Below the pieces are notes generated by a model. That model saw only the letters and a list, made by a program, of their open reading frames with translations, made no database searches and was not told the DNA's origin. Below are positions 1-11,226 of a DNA stretch of 64,000 bases, piece after piece. The stretch is from Quercus robur. Taxonomy: Eukaryota; Streptophyta; Magnoliopsida; Fagales; Fagaceae. Numbering within the stretch: position 1 is the first letter of the stretch; each line of letters starts with the position of its first letter. The position numbers and the translations under genes were made by a program. The stretch covers positions 76,769,834-76,833,833 of the forward strand of contig NC_065538.1 of the NCBI RefSeq assembly GCF_932294415.1, read 5' to 3'.

Positions 1-473
1 GTTAAAAGCTTAGCACATGTCCTAATGGTGGTGGAATCAAAGCTGTAAAAGACAATGAGTGAAGGGTTATAGAAGCTACTTTCATCATTTATTACTCTCA
101 CGTGGGATAAGCGGATTAAACAAGAAATGGAAATTAAGAGGACCACCTTATCTGTTGAACAAACAAAGAAAAGGACAGAGAAGAAGAAGGAAGGAAGCAA
201 ACGACTGAGAAAGAAGATGATAAAATTCTGAAGAGGAAGAACCAAATATTTGAATAAAAGGCAGCTAGGTAAGGGGTGGTCTGATGACTTTTTTATACTA
301 AATGGTTTTTTTTCAAAGCCTCAAGGTAGTTCCGCCTCTGATTACCATAATCTAAAATTATAAAATATATCACATCACCTTAATCTCATCACCTTCCTAA
401 ATAATGTAATTTTGTATTATTGTATTGAGATTACATTAATGAAAGATTACAATAATGTAATATTATAGCAATA
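1..473. other. Intergenic, left of the duplicated segment
   Basis: No gene, RNA or transposon end is recognisable. The stretch is AT-rich, with purine-rich runs near 120-240. It has no match to the second copy: similarity between the copies begins at about 475, paired with 21966. Confidence 0.5.
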
Positions 474-725
474 GTGTTATATTTAAAAACTGAATGGAAG
501 CCCAAAAATGACATTGAAAGAGAGAGATGTTTCTCAAGCTTGAATGGAGTTTACTGTTGCTTCATAGGGTTGTCCAAAACCATCAAGAATGAGGAGGATA
601 AGATACTCTTCATCACAGGTGTTCCTGCTATTGCAAGTTTGTCAGCAATGGAGTTTATTTTGACAACAAATTATGATAGAGAGATTTCCTCTCTTGGTGG
701 TCTAAAGTTGAAGCTTGAATTGTAA
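474..725 (+). pseudogene. Small conserved ORF of unknown function, copy 1
   Basis: I do not recognise this 83-codon frame. It matches 21944-22216 over about 80 residues, both frames stay open, and both end in the same Leu-Glu-Leu tail. Shared blocks include RERCFSSLNGVYCCFIG and ILFITGVPAIA. In this copy the frame opens with GTG and has no upstream ATG, so it is probably not translated as drawn. It lies about 280 bp beyond the stop codon of the oppositely oriented kinase copy and may be a relic of a larger gene cut at the duplication edge. About a quarter of residues differ between copies, which argues against strong selection. Confidence 0.3.
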
Positions 726-1007
726 GATTGAAAGAAAGAGATTGAGATGCATAGCATTTTTCCATCGATACCCACAACCACAATGTATTTTACTTGCATA
801 AAATGAACTTCCACTTAAATTATGTACGACATATAAAATTTCCTTAAGCTTCTCTTATGATTAAAAAAAAAATTAATGTATATTATTTGTACCAATAGTA
901 TGAAATATTCATTCAGTTTCATGAATATTGACAAAAGTTTTAAGATTCTTGTGAAAGTGTTCAAAATGAATTTATAACTATGACATTATGTCAACAACAC
1001 ATGCTAT

Positions 1008-3054
1008 TTATCGACCTTGAACCATTGTAATAGTAACATTGTTAACAGAGCATTTTATTTGTCTGTGTTGAGAGGACTTGGTATCTAAGGCAATCTGCCT
1101 TTCAGTAAATGCTGGTTGCTTTGGATGGGGCAAATCAACAATCTCACTTTTAAGCATGGAAATAACAACAGATACAATCGGCCTATCTTTGGCAAATTCT
1201 TGCACACATAATAGGCCAACATGTATACATCTTAAAATCTCCATTTCAAAGCATGGTTTAGATATGACTAGGTCTATTAAGGCTACAATGTTGCCTGCAT
1301 TCCACAATTTCCATGCCTAGAAACATGAAAGAATATTGAAATTCTTAGCATCAATATTGAAACTTATAAGAAATTAACAAGCATTGGAGGTAAAAAAAAA
1401 AAAGGCAATGAGATAAAGATGACTTACATATCCTAGAAGACTCATGGACTCATCATGATAAAAACTAGAGTTTCTTCTTCCACTTAGTATCTCTAGTAAC
1501 AATACTCCAAAGCTAAAGACATCTGATTTCTCTGAAAATCGCCCTTCCATTGCATATTTAGGAGACATATAGCCACTAAATTTCAACAACAAAATACATT
1601 CAAATCTTGTCATCATATATTAGCACAAGTATCTAATTAAATTGACCAAAACCAAAGGTACTTACTAAGTTCCAACGACCCTATTGGTATTGGCCTGGTC
1701 TTCATTACTTCTAAAAATCTTGACCATTCCAAAATATGAAATTTTGGGATTTAGCTCTTTATCTAATAAGATGTTACCTGCCTTTAAATCCCTATGAATA
1801 ATTCTTAATCTAGAATCCCGATGAAGGTAGAGTAGACCTCGACAAATTCCTTCAATAATGTTGAACCGTTTTCTCCAATCTAGTAGTTTTTCTTTGTGTG
1901 GAGCTATCAAGTTTAAGCAAAAAGAAATAAGAGAAAGAAACTCACAAGGTAAGTGAACATATAGTTTGCATTTTGCAAATGAATTAAGTTCACGTGGTGA
2001 AGTCATAAGAAAATTAGAAAGTTTGTTTCAAGTGAAGTACCACAACAGAGAATATTGTTCCATAGTCTACAAAATCATATTACACTGATTGTGTTTTTGG
2101 GAGAAAATTTAACAATGTATTGTATTTCTAATATAAGAAAGGGTATCAAAATTAACTAACCGAATAGGAATGCATCCAAACTTTTGTTTGGCATGTATTC
2201 ATAGACCAACACGTTTTCGTCTCCTTCAACATAGCAACCAAGGAGCCGAACAAGATTCTGATGTTGAAGTTTGAAAATTACCACCACCTCATTCATAAAT
2301 TCTTGTAACCCTTGTCTAGAGGCTTTAGAAAGTCTTTTTACTACTACCTCTTGTCCATCTGACAATGTTCCCTATAAACAAACATCAGATGGTTAATTAG
2401 ATATTCAAATTATTAGACAAGAAACCTTTAGTCAAACATGTTGTAGCATTTTAATATTATATAATTAAAATGAATAAATATAATAACATAAATGTAAAAC
2501 TATGAGAGCTAATATGTAAGAGAAGGAGTTAGCTACTTAGTAAAATGTTTATTCCTACATTAAAAATGAGAGAACCTCCTTTATTTATTTATTTTTTAAA
2601 ATGTAAAAATTAATGGGCTAAAAGGTATTAGAGTAGATATTGGGGAGGAAGGATCCATTACCCTGTATACGCGACCAAATCCACCTTGCCCAAGCTTGTT
2701 AGATAAATGGAAGTTGTTTGTTGCCTTAGCCAGCTTCTCAACCTTGAATAGCGATAGCTCCTGGATTTTGACTTGGGCCATGTTGTCACTACTAAAATTT
2801 TGTTGCGCTTCCCCTCTGTTGTAAAATAAGGTCTCCATCGTTTTCTTTTTCCTCGCTATTGTTCACCATAGTAGTGAGTAATGTAATATATAGAAGCATT
2901 TCCTAGTCAACTGAGCTAATTTAATTTAAGTGTGAATATAATTACCTTGTTGTTTTGCCATCCATCTCCACAGTAAAAAAGTGCAGATGGAAATGAAAAT
3001 TGCTCCTATGATCACACTGATTGTGACAACTTTTTTTTACATCTCCCACTTTAT
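1008..3054 (-). pseudogene. S-domain receptor-like kinase, copy 1: membrane and kinase exons
   Basis: Six exons can be read by comparison with copy 2: 2946-3054 (membrane segment), 2662-2855 (juxtamembrane and Gly-rich loop GQGGFG), 2161-2371 (lysine strand), 1666-1903 (catalytic loop HRDLK), 1428-1575 (activation segment end) and 1008-1316 (C-lobe and tail, ending VQGR-stop). All keep GT-AG borders. The membrane exon has an A-run one base longer than in copy 2, which shifts the frame. The DFG motif reads YFG, the APE-region SPEY reads SPKY, and the usual AVK reads VVK with the lysine kept. Loss of the DFG aspartate removes the Mg-binding residue of active kinases. Known family members are plasma-membrane Ser/Thr kinases; this copy is a pseudogene of that type. 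Confidence 0.85.
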
Positions 3055-3157
3055 CTGTAAATCAGAAGGGTTAAAAAAGTATAACCTTTATTCAAACAAA
3101 ACAGATTGCAAAACGGTGTTAAATAAATAGTCTTCTAACAACAATTTCCTTATTAAT

Positions 3158-3475
3158 CCCAGGTTACTACTATAAAAGTTAGGCGCTTTTATAGTGGTAC
3201 TCAAGTTTTGTAATATATTATAAGCTTGTTTAAAAAACTCTATATACTACTTGTTCATATGTTCTAATAAGTACTACTGTTTCCTCAAAAATGAAAAATG
3301 ATATTTATCCCACATTGGTTGTATGTATTAGAGTTTTAATTCTTATAACCTCAGGCTATTACTACAAAGGTTAGATCATTTTATAGTGGTACTTTGGTTA
3401 TGTAATATATTATAAGTCTGTTTAAAAAGCTTGTTTGTATGTTTTAATAAGTACTACTGTTTCCTAAGAAAAGAA
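3158..3475. repeat. Imperfect tandem repeat in the kinase copy 1 intron
   Basis: Two diverged units (about 3158-3300 and 3340-3470) share blocks such as TTTATAGTGGTACT, GTAATATATTATAAG and AATAAGTACTACTGTTTCCT. The equivalent intron in copy 2 has different sequence (25400-25930), so one copy gained or lost material here. Confidence 0.5.
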
Positions 3476-3837
3476 AAAAAATTCGTTATTTTCCTTTCCA
3501 TTTTTTGTTCAAATTAATTTTATGTTACAAGGATTTCATTAGCTTGTGAGCAATGGCAGCTCAACCATTAGGCCAATTAAATGGGCTTAAGCCCCAAATG
3601 CAAAATAATAATAATAATAACAAGACTGCCAACCTAGCAAATTTATAAAAAAAAAAAAAAAAATTAAGGCCATTCTACTGGTCAATAGAATGCATTTTCT
3701 ATCTCTCTTATGGTGCAAAAATTTTAATTAAGACCCAAAAAATTGATTCAATGAAAAAAAAAAAAAAAACTTCAAATATTGTGCACACTGTTAATGTGTT
3801 TTAATCCATTTATAGAAGTTTAAGAGTGTAAAATTTT

Positions 3838-4000
3838 TTACCACCATGCACCCTTGGTGTGGTGGTCACTCCACAAGTATAAATGCTTGTGAGGTGTAAG
3901 GGGCAAGGGCCGAGGTTTAAGTCTTCAGGAGGGAGCTTCACACACATATACACTTAGATTAAGTTATAGTAGAAATTCTATCTTATATATTAAAAAAAAA
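3838..4000 (+). mobile_element. tRNA-derived SINE with 12-bp target duplication
   Basis: A 163-bp insertion ends in a short A run and is flanked by a 12-bp direct repeat (GTGTAAAATTTT at 3826-3837 and 4001-4012). The body has a box-A-like start (GTGGTGGTCACTCC) and a box-B-like GGTTTAAGTC, as in RNA polymerase III SINEs. Copy 2 near 26325 has the uninterrupted site, so the insertion followed the segmental duplication or was never in copy 2. Confidence 0.75.
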
Positions 4001-4065
4001 GTGTAAAATTTTCAATCTCCCAAATAAATGGAGAAGTGGAAGATGAACAAAATCTTCCATTCTTA

Positions 4066-4268
4066 GGGTCCGTTTGAGTTTCGTTTATTTTATTGAAATT
4101 AAAATTTTTTTGTTGAAAGTACTGTAGATAAAGGTAAAAGTTAGTTAAAATAGTATAGTGAGACCCATAAATAGTACCAAAAAGTGTCGTGGGACTCATA
4201 AATAGTAGTAAAAATAAGCTAAATAGTAAAAATAGGTTGGCAAAAATAATTTTTGCCAAAACGGACAC
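4066..4268. mobile_element. Tourist-like MITE, TTA target duplication
   Basis: A 203-bp element starts GGGTCCGTTTGAG and ends in the inverse form CAAAACGGACAC, flanked by TTA at 4063-4065 and 4269-4271. Copy 2 lacks it at the matching position. A relative lies at 52904-53091. A 3-bp TTA duplication with such ends fits the PIF/Harbinger superfamily. Confidence 0.75.
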
Positions 4269-4299
4269 TTAATTTCTCAATCAAAATTAAAATTTGAAT

Positions 4300-4894
4300 T
4301 AGTGCACGTTTGTTTCAACATTTTGGACCCAAAAAGCCCGTTTTGAAGAAAGCTGGAGTGGGAAGCCCGTTTGGTTTAGCATAAAACGCAACTTTTTTGA
4401 AAAAATTGCGTTTGGGGCCAAGGCTAAGAACGTGCAAGCCATTATGGAGCTCTGGAGGTCCATTTTAGAAAAAGTCCATGCACGTTCTCATCTATCCATT
4501 GGACTCTTCGGGCAATTACCAAATTACCCTTCAATTCCTCTCATCTCATCTCTTTGCTTTGCCCTCTTTGTGCTGCTACAAACACAGCACCACCCAACTA
4601 TCACCGGTCTGCCACCACAATCAACAAAACCCATTTCAACATTTGATAATCCAAACACAAAATCAACAAAATCAAACCAAAAATAACTCAAAATTAACAC
4701 AAAACAATTTAAAATCAACTCAAACCCCATTGGAAAACCCATCCCAAACCCAACTCAAAATCAACCCAAAACAAAATCACTCAAAATCAAACCCAAAAAT
4801 CCACAGAAAATCAACTCAAAATTAAACCATCAACTAAAAACCCATAACCCAAACCCAAAATCAAAATCAAATACAAACCCATAACTCAATCATC

Positions 4895-4927
<33 letters not shown>

Positions 4928-5755
4928 TTCTCTCTTTCTTGTAGCTTTCGAACTGTCAAAAAAAAAAGAAAAAAGAAGAGATGCAGAGACTTTGAGGGAT
5001 GAGAGAGGGGCAGAGACTTTGTGGAACACTGGAACGTTCTGGAGTGTGAAAACTAGGGAAAAAGACGAAAGAAGTAAAGGAAAAAAAAAAAAAAAGTAAG
5101 GGCACGTGTGTGGAGGAAGTGGAAGGGAAAAAGAGGAAAGAAGGAAATAAAGAAAAAAAAAAAGTAAGGGTACGTGTGTGGAGGAAAAAAAGAAGGAAAA
5201 AAAAAAAAGAAGGAAAGAAAAGAAGGAAAAAAAAATAAGGAAATATGGATAAAAAAATAAAATAAAATAAGGGAAATATAAAATAAAGAATAAGAAATTA
5301 AAATTAAGAAATATTGTCACAATATTTTCACAATACTTTCACAATAAATTTTAAGTATTTGGTTATTATTAGTTAATATTGGTGAGAAAAAAATAATTGT
5401 AATAGTACGTTCAAATTAAAATCAATATAAATTATCATAATATTTTCACAATAAATCTTAAGTGGTAGGTTATTATTAGTTAATATTGGTGAGAAAAAAT
5501 AATTTCACAATATTGATTTAACAATGAAATAAACTCTTTTATATATACATTGTCCTTTTTGGTAATTTACTCCTCAAGCTGCCACTTTTATAAATGCTAG
5601 CCAAACACTCAGCTATTTCAAAAAGTACTTTTTAACAGCTTTTACCAAACACTCAGTTTTTTGAAAAGGCACTTTTTCATACTACACTTTTTGAAAACTC
5701 CACTTTTTCAAAAAGCCAAATTTTAAAAAGCTGAACCAAACTCACCTTTAGTTGG
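4300..5755. mobile_element. Unclassified inserted block in the kinase copy 1 intron
   Basis: This roughly 1.45-kb block has no counterpart in copy 2, where homologous sequence joins across about 26850-26895. Its ends look like weak inverted repeats rich in GTTTGGTTT. Inside are a CAT/ATC trinucleotide run (about 4893-4928), purine-rich A/G tracts (5040-5260) and a repeated block with TTATTATTAGTTAATATTGGTGAGAAAA at about 5360 and 5470. Reading frames here are low-complexity shadows. A non-autonomous DNA transposon is likely but unproved. Confidence 0.45.
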
Positions 5756-5841
5756 AAGAGAGTCTGCTCTCCTTTCATCTTTATTTAATTCAGAAAACTT
5801 AAAATCTAAGACAGTGATAAAAAAATAAAAAACTAACTCAC

Positions 5842-7146
5842 CAAGTTCTGAATGGGCAACACGAATGTAAAGATCAACTCCGCCGCTGGAAAATTTTTGT
5901 TTGTCAATTAAGCTTCTAGTCCATGACATACAACCAGTGTCACTATCATATGCATAAGCTATACAAGAACAATTCTCTAAACACTGTTGTCTGCAATAGT
6001 CTTCATGAGCAGGTGATGAATCTGCAAAGTCTGGCACCTTCATCGACTTCAGTTTCAAAAACCCATCCATTTTGACGGCTTCAATGCTACTGTTCACCAC
6101 TGCACACTGTGACAACGGTGTCCTCCTTACGCATCCACTAGTCCTATTTCCTCTATTCCATTCTTTTGTGTTCTTTGGCTCAAACCCAGGTAAACAGCTG
6201 CAAATTGGTGAACTTTGTGAATTACAGCTTCCAAATGCCCCACACATACCATAAACATCACACTCACTCTTCACAGCATTCCACGAGATCCCCCAATCGT
6301 CCTTCTCATAATCCCAATATCTTTCCTCTATATCTCCTTCTGTAGTCAAGACATAGTGAATGAAAGAATTGCTCACAAAAGAAATAAAAGGATTGCTCAC
6401 AAAAGAACGACTGAAATAATATGTTCCATCTTGATCCCCTGTGAGACTAAATCCATCATAATATACAGAAGACATTTCTGGTATTCCAATAAAGCTCCTG
6501 GAGTTCCATGGGCCACTACGCCAAAATGGTCTACTATCTTTCCAAATGAATATTGAACAAGACTTTGAGGTTGAATACCAAAGGAGAAGCTTCCAATGGA
6601 TGGATCAGAAGGGCTTTTCCATGAAGAAACTTGCACTTTCTCACCTGTTCTTACATTAGTACTAAATTTCATCCTTTGCAAGATTGTATCAGAAGGATGT
6701 TGGAAACTCTCCCATACAATTGTCCCTGTAGTGCTTTCTCGCAAGATTAAGTTCCCCAAATCTAAAAGCTGGGCACTTGAATTGGCAACAGAGTTTGTAA
6801 CATTTGATGACCAAAGAATCTCCTTTTGTCCATCTAATATTACAAGATTTCCATCCTCAGATATAGTAAGAACCCCAGAAGAATCCTTGAGGGGTTTCTC
6901 TCTGTTAGCTACCCATTGGGCAGGTAGAACAGACTTTTTATTATACCATATTCCGAGGTAGCAGTTGGTAGAATTTACAGGGCTGAAGAATCCTAGTTTG
7001 AAAGCACTCCCATTGGAGATTATGTAGTCAGAGTCTTCGATGGGTTGAAAAGATGTAATGGTGTCTAAGGAAGAACCAGAATCTAAACAAAAGCAACATA
7101 GCAAGAGTACAAGAACTGACATTCTTGTATTTCGAACAAGTCCCAT
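5842..7146 (-). pseudogene. S-domain receptor-like kinase, copy 1: ectodomain exon (frameshifted)
   Basis: Single large first exon, ATG at 7144-7146 followed by a hydrophobic signal peptide ending near DSGSS. It then encodes a B-lectin (G-type lectin) domain with NREKPLKDSSG and LWSSN, an S-locus glycoprotein region, an EGF-like cysteine stretch (CDVYGMCGAFGSC, then CSCLPGF) and a PAN/apple domain (DYCRQQCLENCSC). One T is missing near 6547 relative to copy 2 (27675), shifting the frame, so the exon reads as two overlapping frames that meet at about 6400-6550. The exon is 16 bp shorter than in copy 2. The 3' border is a GT donor at 5841. The lesion truncates any product inside the ectodomain. 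Confidence 0.85.
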
Positions 7147-7675
7147 AACTTGTTCAATGCTTCTGGCTTGTGTGGTTTTATGGGGATACGGATACCCAAT
7201 CATCTATTTAAACCAATATAGATGGCTAACCGAACATGGTGGGTGGGGAGACCTTTAATAGGACGCAATGAAAACGGGCACGCTAAAGATTTTGACTCCA
7301 CGAGACAACAAAACTGGACAAACGAATGGGTTTCCTAATGTTGATTTTGGATGACAGGAGCAGTCATTGCTTCTTTTCCCCAGTTCCCACATATATCTTA
7401 CAAGAGTACAAGAACGGGTTTCCTAATCGTGATTTTGGTTTGTGAGAATCACGATTGTGAATGCGAGGAGCAGTTATTGCTTTATTTGCCTTTTTTCCCA
7501 TACATTTCTTTGAAATCTCTCACAAGACCTTTATTGACTGAAAGGTACTTGATATTGACTAAAACGTGAAACATTTGCATCCCATGATAAATCACAAAGT
7601 CTGTTGCAGAATTGCCCCAAGATGAAAGTTAGAGAGTTTTTTAACCTTTCAATTTTTTTTAAAAGAAATCTTTTT

Positions 7676-7710
<35 letters not shown>

Positions 7711-8538
7711 TCAAATCCAGGATTACATATATATCCTGATTTTGTATTGAAGTCATAATAGCCATAGATTCTAATTAGCTCAATTAATAAAGTTTCTTGT
7801 CATTGAATAAGAGATATAGGGTTTGAACCCACCTCATTCCAACTTATGCTTGCAGAGTGAGGCCAACATCAACAACATACTGGATTCTTAGGAAGAATAT
7901 ATTTGTTAAATAAGTGTAACTAAAATAAGAATATTAAGATAGATAAGTAAAAATACACTAAAAATAGGATTCAAAATGAAGAAATCCACTTAAAGATAAG
8001 TAAAGCCCCTCGCATGAGATGGTTTAGTTATGTTCAAAGGAGAGCGATTAATGCACAAATAAGAAAGAATGAGTCGATCCAAGTTGATGGCATAAAAATA
8101 TTGTTGCTATGGTCCTATCCTACTTGCACTGAAGTTTACTTTGTGTGGCAACTGTTTTTATACATACATAACTGTTCTTGTTGAGGGCAAAGATTTACAT
8201 GTACATAATTGGAGACAGTATCCTGGGTTTAAATTCTAGGAGATGCACATATAATTTTAAGTCGCTTCTGAATCTAAATTCTAATTTCAACATAGGAAAA
8301 ATGAAGTGATCATTTTGCTAGTTTTTCTCTTGGATAAGAGGAAGGTATCATATACAGCAAATAATCTGAGGTTTTATCAGTCTCATTGAGTGATTAAGAG
8401 CATGCCCATATTTGTCCCAATAGGCAATGAATTAAGCAAGAAGAGAGAGGAAGCGAACATGTGCCTCACTTGGTACAGTAATCATGGTAATATACAGGAG
8501 CGGAGGAAGCGGAACTTTTCATTCTCTCTTTCTTAGAA
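7147..8538. other. Intergenic between kinase copy 1 and PPR relic
   Basis: Non-coding sequence shared with 28288-29635 of copy 2, including the kinase promoter region (a TATATT-type box near 7205-7215 on the minus strand). It contains a CT microsatellite (about 7680-7708) that is only a short CT run in copy 2, and a SINE-like stretch listed separately. No gene is recognisable. Confidence 0.6.
7765..7865 (+). mobile_element. tRNA-derived SINE relic, copy 1
   Basis: Box-A-like TAGCTCAATTAATAAAG and box-B-like GGGTTTGAACCC lie about 45 bp apart, the spacing of an RNA polymerase III promoter. The same stretch occurs in copy 2 at 28884-28983, so it was present before the duplication. There is no cloverleaf, so it is not a tRNA gene. 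Confidence 0.55.
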
Positions 8539-9645
8539 TGTAAGGTTGAATTTAATCAACCATCTTGTTGGCTTTATTCCATGCCAAATTTGCTTGTATT
8601 TCAGCATTTAGTAACTCTGTATTTAGGTGGGTTTCGTTGTAAGGGTAGTGAGTGAGATAGAGTGTTGATTGCTCAAGAATGTGCAAGAAAATAAAGACTC
8701 GCGGCTTGATCTCGCGGGTGACTTGCGGCTGCAAGCTGCCAGATGCAGCACACGTGCCAAGCATGCCAGAAGGTGAACAGTCATGCTAGCTGGAGCACTA
8801 CAGGACAAAACAGGACAACTGGCCATACGGTTATCTCGCGACTGGATCTCGTGACTCAGTCAAGAGGCGAGGCCAAGCTGCGAGCCACCCTTGTTTTGAA
8901 AAATCTGACGTTTCACATTCTCCTCTCACCTCAGTATAAATACCCCTTATACCCACAAATGAAAGAGAGTTTCCAGAGAGAATTTTAAGAGAGAAACCCT
9001 AGAGTAAAACAAGATTGATTCACCTACAATCTATACATTAGAGTTTCTTCAAATTCCTCAACTCTCTTCCTCTCCATTGCCAAACCCTTGAGAAGCATTT
9101 TACCAAAACCTTGTTCTCACCATATTCATTACTGTGAGAGGGTTGTTTGGTGTTCTGGGAAGCAGTTAGGAAGGAACCAATCCACATTGGTTGATGCTAT
9201 GGTTAAGTAGCGGAATCCGAGAAGCTAGAAAAGAAAAAGGTTCGGCGCAACCTCATTGGAGCAAGAAGCTTGGAGGGCTTAGGTGCACTGGGTAGATTAG
9301 GCTTGGAGGGTCTATTGCTGTCCATGTATCCCAACTACATTTTCTAGTGGATTGTTTACTGCTTGGAGGGCGGCGGAGAGGTTTTATGCCGAGGGCTTCG
9401 GTTTCCTCTTCGATAACACATCGCATGTTGTCTTTGTGTTTGCATCTTCCTTCCCTTTTATCTTTGCCTTTTATTATCTGCTATGGGTTGTGTTTTTAAT
9501 TTGGCTTAGATAGTTTTTCCAATTCTATATTATAGCTTTTGTTCATTTTCCGCACACTAGTTGTTTGACATAAAGCTTGAATTGATTAATTTGTAAATTG
9601 GGGGTCTAAACGTTCAAGGGTGTTTTTACACTATTTGAACTTTCA
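8539..9645. mobile_element. Solo LTR with 5-bp target duplication
   Basis: A 1107-bp stretch begins TGTAAGGTTGAATTTA and ends TTGAACTTTCA. It is clearly related to the LTRs of the element at 10042-18224 and closer to the solo LTR at 20062. TAGAA flanks both sides (8534-8538 and 9646-9650). Copy 2 near 29628-29636 has the empty site with one TAGAA. It has TG...CA ends and a TATAAATA promoter box near 8935. Solo LTRs arise by recombination between the two LTRs of a full element. Confidence 0.9.
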
Positions 9646-10041
9646 TAGAATACATGTAAACTTCTTTGTCCCACATCTCAAGAGATGTTTGGATATTTTA
9701 ATTTGAATCTTATGAGTGTTCTAGAAAAGAAAGTAAGAAACAAAGAGACTCATGGCATTATAATAACTATAGTCCATGGTCTACAGATTATGATGGCCAA
9801 TTTACAAGGGATGGTTTCACTGCTCACCAAATTCTTCCCTCTCGTGTGATCAAATACCCTGACTGCTTCTTCAATCCTCCTTGCTCTTAAAAGTCTAGTG
9901 AGAAGCACATTATAAGTTGCTATATCCAAACTCACATTCAATCTTTCCATCTTAATATGCAATGTAATAGCTGAATCAATTCATCTGCTGGAGTAGTAAT
10001 GTCTCACCAACAAGCAACAACAAGAGGAATCTAGTAATAAC
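9646..10041 (-). pseudogene. PPR gene relic, copy 1, 3' part
   Basis: Matches the 3' end of the intact PPR gene (29640-30255). The readable part includes MHIKMERLNVSLDIATYNVLL and RRIEEAVRVFDH. About 230-250 bp encoding the final repeat and C-terminus are deleted at about 9802 relative to copy 2. The 5' side is cut by the LTR element inserted at 10042; the rest continues at 18225. It cannot encode a complete protein. Confidence 0.85.
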
Positions 10042-11151
10042 TGTAAGGTTGAATTTATTCAACCATCTAATTGGCTTTATTCCGTGCCAAATTTGCTTGT
10101 AATTCAGCATTTAGTAACCCTGTATTTAGGTGGGATTGTTGTAAGGGTAGTGAGTGAGATAGTGTGAAGATTGCTCAAGAGTGTGCAAGAAAACAGAGAG
10201 TCGCGGCTGGGACTCGCGACTGGACTCGCGGCTTCAACCCGCCAGAATCTGCACACGTGCCAAGCATGCTGGAAGATGAACAGTCATGCTAGCTGGAGCA
10301 CTACAGGACAAAACAGGACAACTGGCCATACGGTTAACTCGCGACTGGAACTCGCGACTTAGTCAAGCCGCGAGGTCAAGCCGCGAGCCACCCCTGTTTT
10401 GGAAAAACCTGACGTTTCGCATTCCACTCCTCTTCAGTATAAATACCCTTTTAACCCACGATTGAAAGAGAGCTTCCAGAGAGAATTTTGAGAGAGAAAC
10501 CCTAAAGAAAAACCAGATTGTTTTACCCACAATCTCTACCTTAGAGTCTCATCAAAATCCCTCACTCTCTTCCTCTCCATTGTCAAATCCTTGAGAGGCC
10601 TTTATACCAAACCTGGTTCTCACCATTATCATCTCTGTGAGACAGTCGTTTGGAGTTCTGGGAAGCAGTTAGGAAGGAGCCAATATTCATTGGTTGATGC
10701 TACGGTGAAGTAGCGGAATCCGGAAAGCTAGAAAAGAAAAAGGTTCGGCGCAACCTCGTTGGAGCAAGAAGCTTGGAGGGCTTAGGTGCATTGGGTAGAT
10801 TAGGCTTGGAGGGTCTATTGCTGTCCTTGTATCCCAACTGTATTTTCTAGTGGATTGATTACCGCTTGGAGGGCGGCGGAGAGGTTTTTCGCCGAGGTCT
10901 TCGGTTTCCTCTTCGATAACATATCTGGTGTTATCGCTGTGTTTGCATCTTCCTTCCTCTCTATCTCTGCCTTTACATTATCTGCTGTGGTTTATTTTGT
11001 TGTGGCTTAGATAGTTGTTTAATCAATACCATGTTATAGCATATGTTAAGTTTCCGCACACTATTGTTTAACATATTGCGTGTGTTGATTAAATTGGTTT
11101 TTGGGGGTCTAAACGTTCAAAAGTGTTTTTGTACACGTTTTTGAACTTTCA
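10042..11151 (+). repeat. 5' LTR
   Basis: Starts TGTAAGGTTG and ends GAACTTTCA. A TATAAATA box lies at 10438-10445, with a TGACG (as-1-like) motif at 10410-10414 about 24 bp upstream, so the R region probably begins near 10470. The part upstream of the TATA box contains repeated TCGCG/CGCGA hexamer-like motifs (10200-10390). Confidence 0.9.
10438..10445 (+). promoter_or_regulatory. TATA box of the 5' LTR
   Basis: TATAAATA sits mid-LTR, as expected for the U3 promoter of an LTR element. The same box is kept in both solo LTRs (near 8935 and 20457) and in the 3' LTR (17511-17518). Confidence 0.7.
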
Positions 11152-11153
11152 AT

Positions 11154-11165
11154 TGGTATCAGAGC
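11154..11165 (+). other. Primer-binding site (initiator Met-tRNA)
   Basis: TGGTATCAGAGC matches the 3' end of plant initiator Met-tRNA in complement and begins 3 bp after the 5' LTR. This is the usual primer for copia-type and many other plant LTR elements. Confidence 0.9.
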
Positions 11166-11226
11166 GGGTACACATCTGTTTGGTTTCATTACCATTGTGT
11201 GATCCTTGACCCCCTTTCTTTTTGAG

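Noticed and set aside
4886-5320. 144-codon minus-strand frame rich in Phe, Ser and Leu
   Set aside because: It is a translation of A/G-rich simple repeats and a trinucleotide run; no domain and strong bias.
7765-7865. Possible tRNA gene
   Set aside because: Box A and B are present but no cloverleaf or acceptor stem forms; duplicated copy shows drift, so a SINE relic.
8552-8826. Minus-strand frames in the solo LTR, also seen at 20124-20348
   Set aside because: They recur because the LTR recurs; the frames are in the U3 region and have no domain.
10171-10362. 63-codon plus frame in the LTR, repeated at 17244-17435
   Set aside because: Identical in both LTRs by duplication, disrupted in the solo LTRs, and overlaps the promoter region.
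10200-10390. CGCG-box sites for CAMTA calmodulin-binding factors
   Set aside because: The flanking bases (T before, A after, or the reverse) do not fit the VCGCGB consensus.
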